From Acidobacteria bacterium 13_2_20CM_57_17 (GTDB lineage: Bacteria > Acidobacteriota > Terriglobia > Acidiferrales > UBA7541), in NCBI GenBank assembly GCA_001914785.1, contig MNDE01000025.1, positions 1 to 40,573 of the forward strand: 40,573 nt of DNA. Direction: 5' to 3'. Positions within the stretch are counted from its first letter, which is position 1, and every line of letters begins with the position of its first letter. Both the position numbers and the translations under genes were made by a program. The notes below the pieces were generated by a model, which worked only from the letters and a program-made list of their open reading frames with translations, had not been told where the DNA came from and searched no databases. Below, piece by piece: positions 1-8,847 of the stretch.

Positions 1-1
1 C

Positions 2-793
2 ATAGCCCAGGAAAGAATCGATCGGATCATACTGTCTTTGAAGGAAAGAAGGGGCAGCACTCCGATCAAAGAGCTACTCAATGTCAAATTTGGGGGTGTG
101 CGAATAGAAGATGTGCACAGTTGCTTCGAGCGACTTCACGGCCGGATTCTGCTCGAACGACTGTCTCCCAGTTGGCTGATCCTATCTGATGGATTCAAGA
201 AATCCCGACTCTTGCTGGCTGCAAAAAGATCCATGGATATCCTTGTTTCGTTGACCATTCTCATGATCGTCTCGCCCCTTATACCGTTGATTGCATTGGC
301 GATCTATTTGGACAGTGGCGGCCCGATCTTCTTCCGCCAAATGCGCGCCGGGCATAAAGGACATGAATTTGAACTGCTTAAATTCAGATCTATGATCCAA
401 GACGCAGAGAAGGATGGGCCACGCTGGGCGGAACAGAGTGACAGCCGAATCACTCGGATCGGTCGAATCCTACGGAAAACTCGACTGGATGAAATCCCAC
501 AGCTATTCAATGTGCTTCGCGGCGAGATGAGCCTCGTGGGACCGCGTCCAGAACGGCCTTACTTCTGTGACCAACTTGAGAAGGAGATCCCCTTCTACAA
601 CCTTCGGCACTCGATCCGGCCTGGTCTAACGGGATGGGCACAGGTGAGGTTTCGCTACGGCGCCAGCCTCGATGACGCCAAAGGGAAACTCGAATTTGAC
701 TTGTTTTATTTGAAAAACATGTCGCTGCTCGTTGATTGTGCAATTCTATTTGAGACTGCCAAGGTTGTGATCCTTGGACGGGGCGCGCAGTAA
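2..793 (+). CDS. Undecaprenyl-phosphate sugar-1-phosphate transferase (EpsB_2/WcaJ type), 5'-partial
   Basis: Initiating glycosyl-1-phosphate transferase that puts the first sugar phosphate on undecaprenyl phosphate at the inner membrane. The frame is open to the left edge, so the gene starts outside the window. About 263 residues are visible, and an internal TTG at 38 is unlikely to be the true start. The first ~60 residues match the linker before the catalytic part in the TIGR03013-like (PEP-CTERM EPS) family. They are followed by a membrane helix (KRSMDILVSLTILMIV) and the catalytic signatures FELLKFRSM, TRLDEIPQLFNVL, SLVGPRPERPYF and RPGLTGWAQVRF. The start of the bacterial sugar transferase domain and its C-terminus are both intact. 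It leads the export and polymerisation genes that follow after a 249-base gap. The sugar specificity cannot be read from the sequence. Confidence 0.93.
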   Translation: MAQERIDRIILSLKERRGSTPIKELLNVKFGGVRIEDVHSCFERLHGRILLERLSPSWLILSDGFKKSRLLLAAKRSMDILVSLTILMIVSPLIPLIALAIYLDSGGPIFFRQMRAGHKGHEFELLKFRSMIQDAEKDGPRWAEQSDSRITRIGRILRKTRLDEIPQLFNVLRGEMSLVGPRPERPYFCDQLEKEIPFYNLRHSIRPGLTGWAQVRFRYGASLDDAKGKLEFDLFYLKNMSLLVDCAILFETAKVVILGRGAQ

Positions 794-972
794 GCAGTAA
801 ATATGTACTTCTGATTCGGTCGCGGAATCTCCCGCCGCCGGCCTGCTTTTAAGATGGGGAATATCCTAGCCTGCTCTGGGAAACAATTTTCTTCTTTACA
901 GGGACCAAACCTGGAGTTCGCTTCTCGATTCATTGAAAACAAGGCACTTAATCAGTGCTCCCATTCCTCACA

Positions 973-988
973 TGGCAGGCCACATGCT
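973..988 (+). promoter_or_regulatory. Candidate sigma-54 (-24/-12) promoter for the export operon
   Basis: The sequence TGGCAGGCCACATGCT has GG at 974-975 and GC at 986-987, the exact 12-base spacing of the sigma-54 consensus TGGCACG-N4-TTGCW. There are two mismatches, at the sixth and twelfth positions. Transcription would start near 999, about 44 bases before the ATG at 1043. It lies inside a CACATG direct repeat (969-974 and 981-986). This is a pattern match only. PEP-CTERM/EPS loci in other bacteria are known to use sigma-54, which makes it plausible. Confidence 0.4.
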
Positions 989-1042
989 CAAATTACACCT
1001 GCAGAGCCTCTAACAAAAACCGACTGAAGGGACCGTAGAAGT

Positions 1043-1711
1043 ATGATTGAGAGAGTTAAGAGCTGTGTGATCAGAACTCTTCTGGTAGCGGTCCTTGGAT
1101 ACGTTCAAGTCGGCTTCGGTCAAGATGCAGGGACGGGAGCCCAAGCCAACCAGAAGAAGCCGCCTGTTCAAGAGAAAAACGTCGATTCGAAGGGGTCTCA
1201 AACGGCCCCTGGACAGATTGCGACACCGAGCGACTTCGTCATCGGCGCATCCGATGTCCTGAACGTCAATGTTTGGAAAGAGCCCGAAATATCGCAGAGC
1301 GTCGTCGTGCGACCGGACGGGAAGATTTCGCTTCCACTAATTGGAGAGCTACTCGTTAGCGGGCTGACTCCTGTGCAAGCCCAGACTTTGCTGGCCAACA
1401 AGTTGCAATCTATTCTAACGAACCCCCAAGTTACAGTGACAGTGACGGAGATCCGGAGCAGAATGGTGTCCATTACCGGCGAGGTGGTCAAGCCAGGGGC
1501 ATATCCGCTGCTAGTCCCAACCACCATACTGCAGTTGATCACGAACGCCGGGGGGCTCGGGCAATTTGCGAACAAGAAGGGCATCTTCGTATTGAGAACG
1601 GTGGATGGGAAACAACAGAGGATTCCGTTTAATTATTCGCGTGTCATCAAGGGCGAGAAACCGGAGCAGAACATACTGCTGTACCCTGGTGACACGGTCG
1701 TGGTGCCATGA
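1043..1711 (+). CDS. Polysaccharide export protein, Wza/BexD-like, single SLBB
   Basis: Periplasmic/outer-membrane polysaccharide export (OPX) protein of 222 residues. An N-terminal hydrophobic segment (residues ~9-26, ending GFGQ) looks like a signal peptide, with no convincing lipobox cysteine. The poly_export domain begins at FVIGASD (65-71) and contains RPDGKISLPLIGEL (90-103). One SLBB-like domain follows, starting at VSITGEVVKPGAYPL (142-156), and the protein ends in LLYPGDTVVVP. It is much shorter than Wza (about 380 residues) and lacks the C-terminal amphipathic helix that forms the outer-membrane pore. A separate barrel would therefore be needed, and the next gene, overlapping by ATGA, encodes a candidate. 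The ATG follows AAGGGA (1027-1032) by 10 bases. Confidence 0.92.
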   Translation: MIERVKSCVIRTLLVAVLGYVQVGFGQDAGTGAQANQKKPPVQEKNVDSKGSQTAPGQIATPSDFVIGASDVLNVNVWKEPEISQSVVVRPDGKISLPLIGELLVSGLTPVQAQTLLANKLQSILTNPQVTVTVTEIRSRMVSITGEVVKPGAYPLLVPTTILQLITNAGGLGQFANKKGIFVLRTVDGKQQRIPFNYSRVIKGEKPEQNILLYPGDTVVVP

Positions 1712-3048
1712 GACAGAACAGTGATAGTAACCTTTTCGGTTCATGGATGCGGATGGCGGTCTGCCTCTTCGTTCTGAGCAGCTGCAGTACCGTCCTTGTT
1801 GCACAGGAAAACCCCGACAAGCCAGCTCCTTCGACGGAGTCCCATGATGTCAAGCCAGCTGCTTTGGTGATGCCTAACTATTCCCAAAATATCGCACTGC
1901 TCGGCACGGATCAGCGGTACGTGGATCTTGAGACATTGCAAACGAGGCGGCGTACATTCTTCATGTATGGCATGGGAGTTTCGGAATCATACGTCAACAG
2001 TTTTCAGGAGAATTCCGGAGGTCAGGACAACAGCCAATTCCTCCTAAGTCCGCATGTTGCCATCATTAACGCAAGTAATCACTCCTCGTTTAGCCTCCAA
2101 TATGCGCCCTCCGTCCTGCAGAGCACCTCAGGTGTGTCGAGTCGCCAAGTGTTTCATGCCGGAACCATTTCATTTGGCCAGCCGATAGCACCGAATTGGG
2201 TGCTGCAGTTGAGCAGCTCGAACTCCTACGGAACGGATTCATCTCGATTGCTGAGTCCACTGGCGTTTGAGGTCAATAAAGGGGTTCTGGTCGTAGATCC
2301 CAGTTCGGCGGTTTTCCAGCTCAATCGAGGCAAAGTGTTTGCAACAGCGAATAATGTTGGCTTCACCTGGCAGAGAAGCGCTTCGCAAGTGATGAGTTTC
2401 TCCGCCGGGGAATCCTATTTTTCATCATTGGGTGCGGGCCCAAGTAGCAGCTCGACTTCCGCTCAAGTGTCCTTCTCCGCAGCGGCATCGCTGCGCACGT
2501 CATTCAATGTCGGGGGCAACTACTACCACCAAGCATTGTCCCTGGTAAGTTGTGACGGCTATGGCTTTAGCGTCGGAGTTTCGCGTCAAGTTGGTCGCAA
2601 TATCAATCTATCTGCTGCCGCGGGCCCCGAGTTTGTAACTGCTGGATGCGGCCAAGGAGTTAGTGGGAATTACTTAATTACTATCTCTTATACCTTGAGC
2701 CGAAGATCCCGGATGGGACTTACGGCTAACCGCTCCTACATGACCAACTATTTGGCGAATACGCAATGGAGCGACACTGTTGCGGCTACGTACGGCAGAC
2801 AACTTTCGGAATCTTTCCAGATTAACGTGAACTCAGGCTGCGCACGGAGCGTTCGCACGCTCGCTGGTTTGGGAACCTATGTTGGCTATTTCGCCGGGGC
2901 TGATCTTTCCTGGAAGCTGTCGCGTACCATCGCCCTCGGAACATCATATAGGCGCTTCGAACAAGTTTCCGGTGGGCCGATGCAAGGGCAGAATGCAGCA
3001 TTGATCTCGCTGGAATGGAACCCGCTTCCAACGCGAATCGTTAAGTGA
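1708..3048 (+). CDS. Putative outer-membrane beta-barrel protein of the export operon
   Basis: 446 residues with no family I can name with certainty. The N-terminus has a short hydrophobic stretch (MAVCLFVLSSC) that fits either a signal peptide ending near VLVAQ or a lipobox (LSSC). After a ~40-residue polar linker, the rest is rich in Ser, Gly, Asn and Tyr. It shows many alternating polar/hydrophobic strands (for example SFSLQYAPSVLQ, WVLQLSSSNSYG, YLITISYTLSRR, SWKLSRTIALGTSYRRF), as expected of a transmembrane beta-barrel. The start codon overlaps the stop of the SLBB export gene (ATGA), so the two are probably translated together. I infer that it supplies the outer-membrane channel or an export accessory; this resembles the separate barrels found next to short OPX proteins in other EPS loci. 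It does not end in an aromatic residue, as many barrels do. Confidence 0.7.
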   Translation: MRQNSDSNLFGSWMRMAVCLFVLSSCSTVLVAQENPDKPAPSTESHDVKPAALVMPNYSQNIALLGTDQRYVDLETLQTRRRTFFMYGMGVSESYVNSFQENSGGQDNSQFLLSPHVAIINASNHSSFSLQYAPSVLQSTSGVSSRQVFHAGTISFGQPIAPNWVLQLSSSNSYGTDSSRLLSPLAFEVNKGVLVVDPSSAVFQLNRGKVFATANNVGFTWQRSASQVMSFSAGESYFSSLGAGPSSSSTSAQVSFSAAASLRTSFNVGGNYYHQALSLVSCDGYGFSVGVSRQVGRNINLSAAAGPEFVTAGCGQGVSGNYLITISYTLSRRSRMGLTANRSYMTNYLANTQWSDTVAATYGRQLSESFQINVNSGCARSVRTLAGLGTYVGYFAGADLSWKLSRTIALGTSYRRFEQVSGGPMQGQNAALISLEWNPLPTRIVK

Positions 3049-3128
3049 GCGAACGGCTGAGACTGACAAGGTTGTGACCGATTGAGATGCTATTGATTGC
3101 CTAACTGGCGCGGCAAAGGAAGAAATAG

Positions 3129-4670
3129 ATGGATTCTCCAACGACGGAACTGTCTCTGGCCCAGGTACAAGAGTACTTGCAAGCTGTCCGACGCGATAAA
3201 TGGTGGGTTTATTTAATGACAGTTGGTTTTACCCTTACCGCGTTCGTTGGGATCGCGCTCTTGCCTAACAAATATAAGGCTACGACGACCGTCGAGGTGG
3301 ATCCTCAAAGGGTGCCAGAACAATTTGTCTCGGAACTCGTGCGGGTAAGCCCTTTGGATCGGCTGCAAACCATCAGCCAAGAGGTATTGAGCGAGACTCG
3401 CTTGCAGAAGGTCATTGATCAGTGGCACCTCTACCCCCAATTGCGAACGTTCACGCGTGAGGCAGTTATTGAGCAGATGAGGAACGACGTCGTGATCGAC
3501 GTCAGGCAGTCTGGAGGCGGCTTGGCTCTTTTCTCGATTACTTATCAGGGAAAGGATCCTGACATCGTTGCCAGGGTGACAAATCAGCTGGCTTCGGACT
3601 TTATCGAATGGAATCTCAAGAGCCGGGAGCAACATGCAGTCGGAACAACGGAATTTTTGAATTCGCAATTGCAAGAGGCAAAGAAGGCGCTCGAAGAGCA
3701 GGAAAATAATTTGCGTCAATACAAGATGTCGCATCTTGGGGAATTGCCGCAGCAACAAGAAGCTCTTCTCCATACTCTGTCGAGCTTGCAGGCAGAGTTG
3801 CAGGTGAATGCGGCGAATTTGAATCGGCTCGATGAGGAACGATTGACTCTCACGCGGCTACCGGACTTTGTGCCGATGTCAGGAGGCAATCCTCAACCGG
3901 TGTCCGAACGGGCGCAATTGGAAATGGAGAAGAACCAGCTCGAAACGAGGCTTGGTGAACTTCGCCGACGCTACACCGACAAGTTCCCTGAAGTGCAGGA
4001 TCTGGTGAGACGACTGAATCATGTCAATGAGAGTTTAACTGCGCTTCCGGCCGACAGATCTTCTGAGACTGCTGCTTCGACTTCGACCAAGCCCACCGCA
4101 ACGGCACTGCGGCTCGAAGTTATCAGCAGGGAAATGCAGCGTTTGAAAGAAGAGCAAAGACGAATCCAGGGACAAATCGCGACCTATCAGGCTAAGGTCG
4201 AGGCAATCCCACGGCGCGAGCAGGAAATGGTCGATCTTACACGCAACTACGATATTTCGAAGACCCGTTATGAGTCTTTGCTGGGCAAGAGCTATGCCGC
4301 AGACATGTCGAATGAGCTCGATTCCCAAGAAAAAGGGGAAAGATTTGTTATCTTGGATCCGGCTCGTGTTCCCGAGAAACCCTTCAAACCGAACCGTCGC
4401 AAGCTCATGGCATTCTCATTCTTTATGTCGTTTTTTTGTTCCGTCGGCGTGGTGATCATAAGAACATACCTCGATCCCCGCGTCAAAACAGAGAGGGAGA
4501 TTCGTGTTGTGTATCCCGAGCCCATTCCTTTGCTAGCGGCCATTCCTCATATTCAATCTACTATAGAACGTCGAAGGCATCTGCGGTTCGTCGCTTTCGC
4601 TGTGAGCTTTTCGATTCTCGCGATCGGTGCTGTAGCAGGACTCCTATGGAAGATTCACCCAATTCTCTAA
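3129..4670 (+). CDS. Polysaccharide co-polymerase / chain-length determinant (Wzz/GumC-like)
   Basis: 513-residue inner-membrane protein that sets polymer chain length and links polymerase to export. The Wzz domain begins at the N-terminus. TM1 lies near residues 25-45, followed by a long periplasmic part with heptad-rich coiled coil (about 165-370, many Glu/Gln/Leu). The Pro-rich motif PARVPEKPFKPNRRK (411-425) typical of the family directly precedes TM2 (about 426-446). There is no Walker A motif, so no tyrosine-kinase domain is fused. Unusually, a third hydrophobic segment (about 485-507) follows a 40-residue cytoplasmic loop and ends the protein. Resembles the TIGR03007-type chain-length proteins of PEP-CTERM EPS loci. 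The start is supported by AAAGGA at 3115-3120, eight bases upstream. Confidence 0.92.
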   Translation: MDSPTTELSLAQVQEYLQAVRRDKWWVYLMTVGFTLTAFVGIALLPNKYKATTTVEVDPQRVPEQFVSELVRVSPLDRLQTISQEVLSETRLQKVIDQWHLYPQLRTFTREAVIEQMRNDVVIDVRQSGGGLALFSITYQGKDPDIVARVTNQLASDFIEWNLKSREQHAVGTTEFLNSQLQEAKKALEEQENNLRQYKMSHLGELPQQQEALLHTLSSLQAELQVNAANLNRLDEERLTLTRLPDFVPMSGGNPQPVSERAQLEMEKNQLETRLGELRRRYTDKFPEVQDLVRRLNHVNESLTALPADRSSETAASTSTKPTATALRLEVISREMQRLKEEQRRIQGQIATYQAKVEAIPRREQEMVDLTRNYDISKTRYESLLGKSYAADMSNELDSQEKGERFVILDPARVPEKPFKPNRRKLMAFSFFMSFFCSVGVVIIRTYLDPRVKTEREIRVVYPEPIPLLAAIPHIQSTIERRRHLRFVAFAVSFSILAIGAVAGLLWKIHPIL

Positions 4671-4791
4671 TAGTTTGGTCAAATTTGGCCTGTCCAACTA
4701 ATAGCTTAAGGAGTGTTCGGCAGCATTGTTTTCTTGCCGCGGCTCGGAGAACTGGCACTTGAGCGATTCTTGTTTAACTCCTGATATCGGT

Positions 4792-6003
4792 ATGAAGGTT
4801 CTGATGCTGACGGACTCGTTCTTGCCTCATGCCGGAGGCTCTCGCGAGTATTACTACAACCTCTACCATCACCTCGCGAAATTCGAGGACACCCGAGTGA
4901 CAATCGCGACGAAAAAAGTTCCTGGTTGGGAAGAGTTTGATCGAAGAGCGTCATCCGATTCCTTCGAAATTGTTCGATGGCTTAAGCCGCTTTCCACTTG
5001 GCGACTGCATGAATTACCCAAGGGAATTGGCCCGTTCCTGCACGCCGCATGGCACGTGCACAAGGAGAACCCAGCGATTCTCCACGCAGGCGACTTGTAC
5101 CCACAGGGAGTGAGCGCCCTGATTTTGAAGAAGATGACGCGTCTTCCGTATATTGCCTATTGTCATGGTGAGGAAATCGCTCTCACCGATCGGTACAAAT
5201 ACCAGCCACACGTACGCGACAAGATCTACCGGGGAGCAGATGTGGTCGTGGCGAACGCCGAGTTCGCAAGAAAGAGTCTGCTCCGAATAGGCGTGCCAGA
5301 ATCCCGGATAGTCAAGATTACTCCGGGAGTGGATCTCGATCGTTTTTCACCAAGGCCCGCCTGCGAGGAATTGATCGACAGGTGGAATCTCAGAGGAAAG
5401 AAAATCGTGCTTACGGTGGCGCGCTTGATTCCGCGAAAAGGGCACGATCTCGTGCTGCGTGCAATCGCCCGCCTCACGCGGGAATTGCCGGACGCGGTGT
5501 ATCTGGTCATTGGACGCGGGCCAGAGGAGCAAAGGCTCCAGAAACTCGCTGCAGAATTGGGAATTATGAATTCCGTTCGATTTGCTGGGCTCATTCCGGG
5601 AGAACTGCTTCCGGACTGTTACAACTTATGCGATGTTTTTGCCATGCCGAATCGTGAAGAAACAAACGGGGACATAGAGGGATTCGGTATGGTGTTCTTA
5701 GAAGCAAATGCAACGGGGAAACCAGTGATCGGGGGGCGCTCGGGAGGAACGGCAGACGCCATTGTGGATGGCAAGACAGGATTTCAAGTTGACGCCGGCC
5801 AACTCGATGAATTGACGGCAACGCTTAGAAAGTTACTCACTGATACTAACTTACGGCGTCAACTTGGAAATGCGGGAAAAGACCGTGTGCAGCGCGAGTT
5901 TCAGTGGCGAGACCGGGCCCGGAAGCTTCACGATGTAAGCGTGGAGATTTGCAAAGCATGGAGCAGGGAAAAACGAACCGCAATCTTGGCGAACCCCGAG
6001 TAA
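4792..6003 (+). CDS. Glycosyltransferase family 4 (PimB-like)
   Basis: Cytoplasmic GT-B retaining glycosyltransferase of 403 residues. MKVLMLTDSFLPHAGGSREYY is the classic N-terminal nucleotide-fold start with a Gly-rich loop. The C-terminal domain carries ARLIPRKGHDLVLRAI and the E-x7-E motif in EGFGMVFLEANATGKPVIGG. The NREETNGDIEGFG stretch resembles the PimB/mannosyltransferase-like subgroup. I chose the ATG at 4792 because it starts the conserved fold. An in-frame TTG at 4726 has AAGGAG (4708-4713) upstream but at a long 12-base spacing, and would add 22 unconserved residues. It probably adds a sugar to the lipid-linked repeat unit. Donor and acceptor are unknown. Confidence 0.9.
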   Translation: MKVLMLTDSFLPHAGGSREYYYNLYHHLAKFEDTRVTIATKKVPGWEEFDRRASSDSFEIVRWLKPLSTWRLHELPKGIGPFLHAAWHVHKENPAILHAGDLYPQGVSALILKKMTRLPYIAYCHGEEIALTDRYKYQPHVRDKIYRGADVVVANAEFARKSLLRIGVPESRIVKITPGVDLDRFSPRPACEELIDRWNLRGKKIVLTVARLIPRKGHDLVLRAIARLTRELPDAVYLVIGRGPEEQRLQKLAAELGIMNSVRFAGLIPGELLPDCYNLCDVFAMPNREETNGDIEGFGMVFLEANATGKPVIGGRSGGTADAIVDGKTGFQVDAGQLDELTATLRKLLTDTNLRRQLGNAGKDRVQREFQWRDRARKLHDVSVEICKAWSREKRTAILANPE

Positions 6004-6300
6004 ATCCCTTCATCACCAAGAAAGCTGCGCCTGGGCAGCCATAGGAGGCGAATGTCGAGCCTGTTGCGTTATCTCGGTGCGCGGTGTCGTCTGTCATGAA
6101 GAAGTAAGATCGAATAAGTGGATTCGTCCTGCGCTAGTGTCGGAACATATTCGGGAGAGGTTGCAGTCACATAAGACGATGAGAGAAACCGTTATTTCGA
6201 TGGGTTTGTCGGTACTCTACGGGGGAAGACTCGCGGGTAGGCGGCTTGGCAGACGCGGAAGTGGAATGAGTGGAAGAATTCAGATAGAGAGACGAATGAA
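6004..6300. other. Intergenic gap without convincing gene
   Basis: 297 bases between the GT4 and the polymerase gene. A perfect AGGAGG (6043-6048) sits three bases before an ATG (6052) opening a 15-codon frame (MSSLLRYLGARCRLS, stop at 6097-6099). This could be a leader peptide or chance. A longer frame at 6077-6310 is Arg-rich, lacks any recognisable domain and overlaps the next gene, so I do not call it. No clear terminator is visible. Confidence 0.5.
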
Positions 6301-7671
6301 ATGCATGTAGGACTCCGCGAATTCGCACCCTTGGTCATGTACATCGGGGCCATCGTTGCCTTCGTGTTGTCAATCGTTTGGAAGCCACGGATTGGTCTTT
6401 ATTACCTGGTTCCCCTGCTCCCTTTGCAAACGGCTCGATATTGGCTTCACAGCTATCCGCTGGGTGAGAAACTTGTTGACATTTTGCTGCTAGGGGTCTT
6501 GGTAGGCCTGTTCCTACATCGTGCTGAGCGGCAGATATTTGATTCCTCACCGCTTAATAAGATTTTATTGGTTATATTCGTTCTGACCTATCTGTCTCTC
6601 TGGCAAGGTGCTTTCTATCTGGGCGCGCCGCTGCCCATTTCTTTCGACGACCCTAGGTTCTCTAACTGGAAGAATTACGTCGAGATGTTTTTTCTCTTTT
6701 TTGTTGCCGCAGCTTCGATTCGCACGACAAAGCAAATGGCGATTGTGATTGGATTGATGTGCGTCTCTGTTCTGATCGTCAACCGAGATTACCTAAGCAC
6801 GGTTGGAAGTAGAAATTTCTCCCACTTTTCCTATGGGCTTCGCGATGCCGGCCCGTTGGGCTACGCAGGGGAGAATGGCATGGGTGCCTTCCAGGCCGAA
6901 TTCGCCATTTTTCTAATTGGTCTTGCAGCCTTCGCCAAGAAGCCGCTGCTCAAATTGGGACTCTGGGCGATCGCACTAACGAGTATCTATTGCCTTGAGT
7001 TGACTTTCTCTCGTGGTGCGTACACGGGATTCCTATTCGGACTCTTTGTTTTGGGGCTGATCAAGGAGCGAAAATTTCTTATCCTGACGGTTGTCATCCT
7101 TATGAGCTGGCAGAGCCTCGTTCCCAATGCGGTCAAAGAGCGTGTGACAATGACTTACCAGGAAGGTGAGGGACTGGATTCATCTGCCGAGGAGCGCGTT
7201 ACCATTTGGGAGGACGCTGTGCACGTGTTCAATGAAGATCCAATTCTTGGTACCGGATTCAACACGTACGCGTATATGGGCCGCGTCGGCGGGTACACGG
7301 ATACTCACAACTATTACCTAAAAATCTTGATTGAGACGGGCCTTGTTGGACTCCTAATTTTTTTATGGCTATTAGGCGTGGCGTGCAAAGTGTCGTGGCG
7401 CCTTTTTCGTATGGCCAAGGACCCGCTCATGAGGGCACTCGGCTGCGGCCTGTTTGCGATGTTGATTTGTACTATGGTCGTGAACTTCTTCGGCGACCGA
7501 TGGACGTTCCTGCAAGTGAACGGATTCTTATGGATCCTTCTGGGACTCGCGGCTCGGGGGCTCCGTGTCGTGAGTCAAGAGAAGGAGAGTCACGAACAGG
7601 AGGCGCCGGCAATGGAGTCAGAAGAATTCCAGGTCGATCCCTCCGTGGCACATGAGGGTTCTCGCGCATGA
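6301..7671 (+). CDS. O-antigen polymerase/ligase-like membrane protein (Wzy_C)
   Basis: 456-residue polytopic inner-membrane protein with roughly 11-12 hydrophobic helices, the length usual for Wzy/WaaL-type enzymes. The conserved FSRGAYTGFLFGL segment and the large periplasmic loop before DTHNYYLKILIETGLVGLLIF are diagnostic of the Wzy_C (O-antigen ligase) domain. The loop contains the ERVTIWEDAVHVFNEDPILGTGFN pattern, in which Arg and His residues usually act. Its place beside the co-polymerase and export genes suggests a Wzy-type polymerase rather than a lipid A ligase, but sequence alone cannot separate the two. The last ~45 residues are a charged cytoplasmic tail. The Shine-Dalgarno site is weak (GAGAGACGA). 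The next gene overlaps its stop by four bases. Confidence 0.88.
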   Translation: MHVGLREFAPLVMYIGAIVAFVLSIVWKPRIGLYYLVPLLPLQTARYWLHSYPLGEKLVDILLLGVLVGLFLHRAERQIFDSSPLNKILLVIFVLTYLSLWQGAFYLGAPLPISFDDPRFSNWKNYVEMFFLFFVAAASIRTTKQMAIVIGLMCVSVLIVNRDYLSTVGSRNFSHFSYGLRDAGPLGYAGENGMGAFQAEFAIFLIGLAAFAKKPLLKLGLWAIALTSIYCLELTFSRGAYTGFLFGLFVLGLIKERKFLILTVVILMSWQSLVPNAVKERVTMTYQEGEGLDSSAEERVTIWEDAVHVFNEDPILGTGFNTYAYMGRVGGYTDTHNYYLKILIETGLVGLLIFLWLLGVACKVSWRLFRMAKDPLMRALGCGLFAMLICTMVVNFFGDRWTFLQVNGFLWILLGLAARGLRVVSQEKESHEQEAPAMESEEFQVDPSVAHEGSRA

Positions 7672-8843
7672 GCGTTCCCTTGCATGTATCCACCCTCAGG
7701 ACAGACGGCCGTACACATGTCCTCTTCGTGATTGACCAATTGTGCGAAATGGGTGGAGCGGAGCGCGTTCTTCTCAACACTATCCGCTTGCTGCCCAAGG
7801 AGCGTTATCGGTGTTCGTTGATTACATTTAAAATTGATTCGAGACTAAACATCTTTGAGAGTATGCCCTGTCCCTTTTATGTCTTTCCGATGCGGCGGAC
7901 TCTACACTTTGAGGGCTTACAAACAGCCAAGAAATTGCGAAGTTTCATTAGATCAGAAGACGTCAAGATCGTGCACACATTCTTTGAAACGGCTGATCTC
8001 TGGGGAGGGCTCATATCCAAGATGGCTGGTGTTCCGGGGCTCGTTTCCAGCCGGCGAGATATGGGCATACTGCGATCCAATAAGCATGACCTGGCCTATC
8101 GCTTTGTGAATCCTTGCTTCGATCTGGTGCTCACAGTTTCTGAAGCAGTTCGACGATTTTGCATTAACAAGGACCATCTGGCTCCCCAAAAGGTTCAGAC
8201 ACTATACAATGGATTGGAGTTGGACAAGATTTTGCGCGCCAATGGAGCCGGCCAGCTTCGAGCTTCTCTCAGCTTGGAACCGACAGCGCCAGTCGTCACG
8301 ACGGTGGGAAACATTCGAAGGGTCAAAGGAATCGACATCCTCGTAGAAACAGCGGCGAAGGTATTGTGTCGGTTTCCGAAGGCAGTCTTCCTCGTCATTG
8401 GACGAAACTCGGAGCCCCTGCACTTTCAGGAAATTGAGGAACGGATTGCGGCTCTCGGGATTAAGGAAAGAGTCCGCTTCCTCGGGGAATCTGAGAATAT
8501 CTTCCCTCTCCTGAAGATGTCAGACGTTTTCTTCTTGCCTTCGCGCAGTGAAGGATTCTCGAATGCACTTATCGAGGCGATGGCTTGCGGCTTGCCTTGT
8601 GTCGCAACCCGCGTTGGGGGTAATGCCGAAGCTCTCGAAGATGGCCGGAACGGTTACTTGGTGGAAAATGAGGATGCTGATGCATCAGCCGATAGAATCT
8701 TGAAGCTCTTGCGCAATCCGATGGCAGCAGCGCGCATGGGGGCGGCAGGTCGGGAGATTGTCGAGAGGAAGTTCACGGCGGAGGTCATGATCCAACAGCT
8801 GACGCAGTCTTACGATCGTCTTCTTGCGGAGGATCGGAACTAG
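7668..8843 (+). CDS. Glycosyltransferase family 4
   Basis: 391-residue GT-B enzyme. The N-terminal domain has the donor-fold start HVLFVIDQLCEMGGAERVLLN. The C-terminal Glycos_transf_1 domain has TVGNIRRVKGIDILVE and the E-x7-E motif in RSEGFSNALIEAMACGLPCVATRVGG. Its ATG overlaps the stop of the polymerase gene (ATGA), so it is translationally coupled and belongs to the same transcript. It likely extends the lipid-linked repeat unit in the cytoplasm. Sugar donor unknown. Confidence 0.92.
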   Translation: MSVPLHVSTLRTDGRTHVLFVIDQLCEMGGAERVLLNTIRLLPKERYRCSLITFKIDSRLNIFESMPCPFYVFPMRRTLHFEGLQTAKKLRSFIRSEDVKIVHTFFETADLWGGLISKMAGVPGLVSSRRDMGILRSNKHDLAYRFVNPCFDLVLTVSEAVRRFCINKDHLAPQKVQTLYNGLELDKILRANGAGQLRASLSLEPTAPVVTTVGNIRRVKGIDILVETAAKVLCRFPKAVFLVIGRNSEPLHFQEIEERIAALGIKERVRFLGESENIFPLLKMSDVFFLPSRSEGFSNALIEAMACGLPCVATRVGGNAEALEDGRNGYLVENEDADASADRILKLLRNPMAAARMGAAGREIVERKFTAEVMIQQLTQSYDRLLAEDRN

Positions 8844-8847
8844 TCCA

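Noticed and set aside
6077..6310. 77-residue Arg-rich frame before the polymerase gene
   Set aside because: No domain, no good ribosome site, and it overlaps the next gene.
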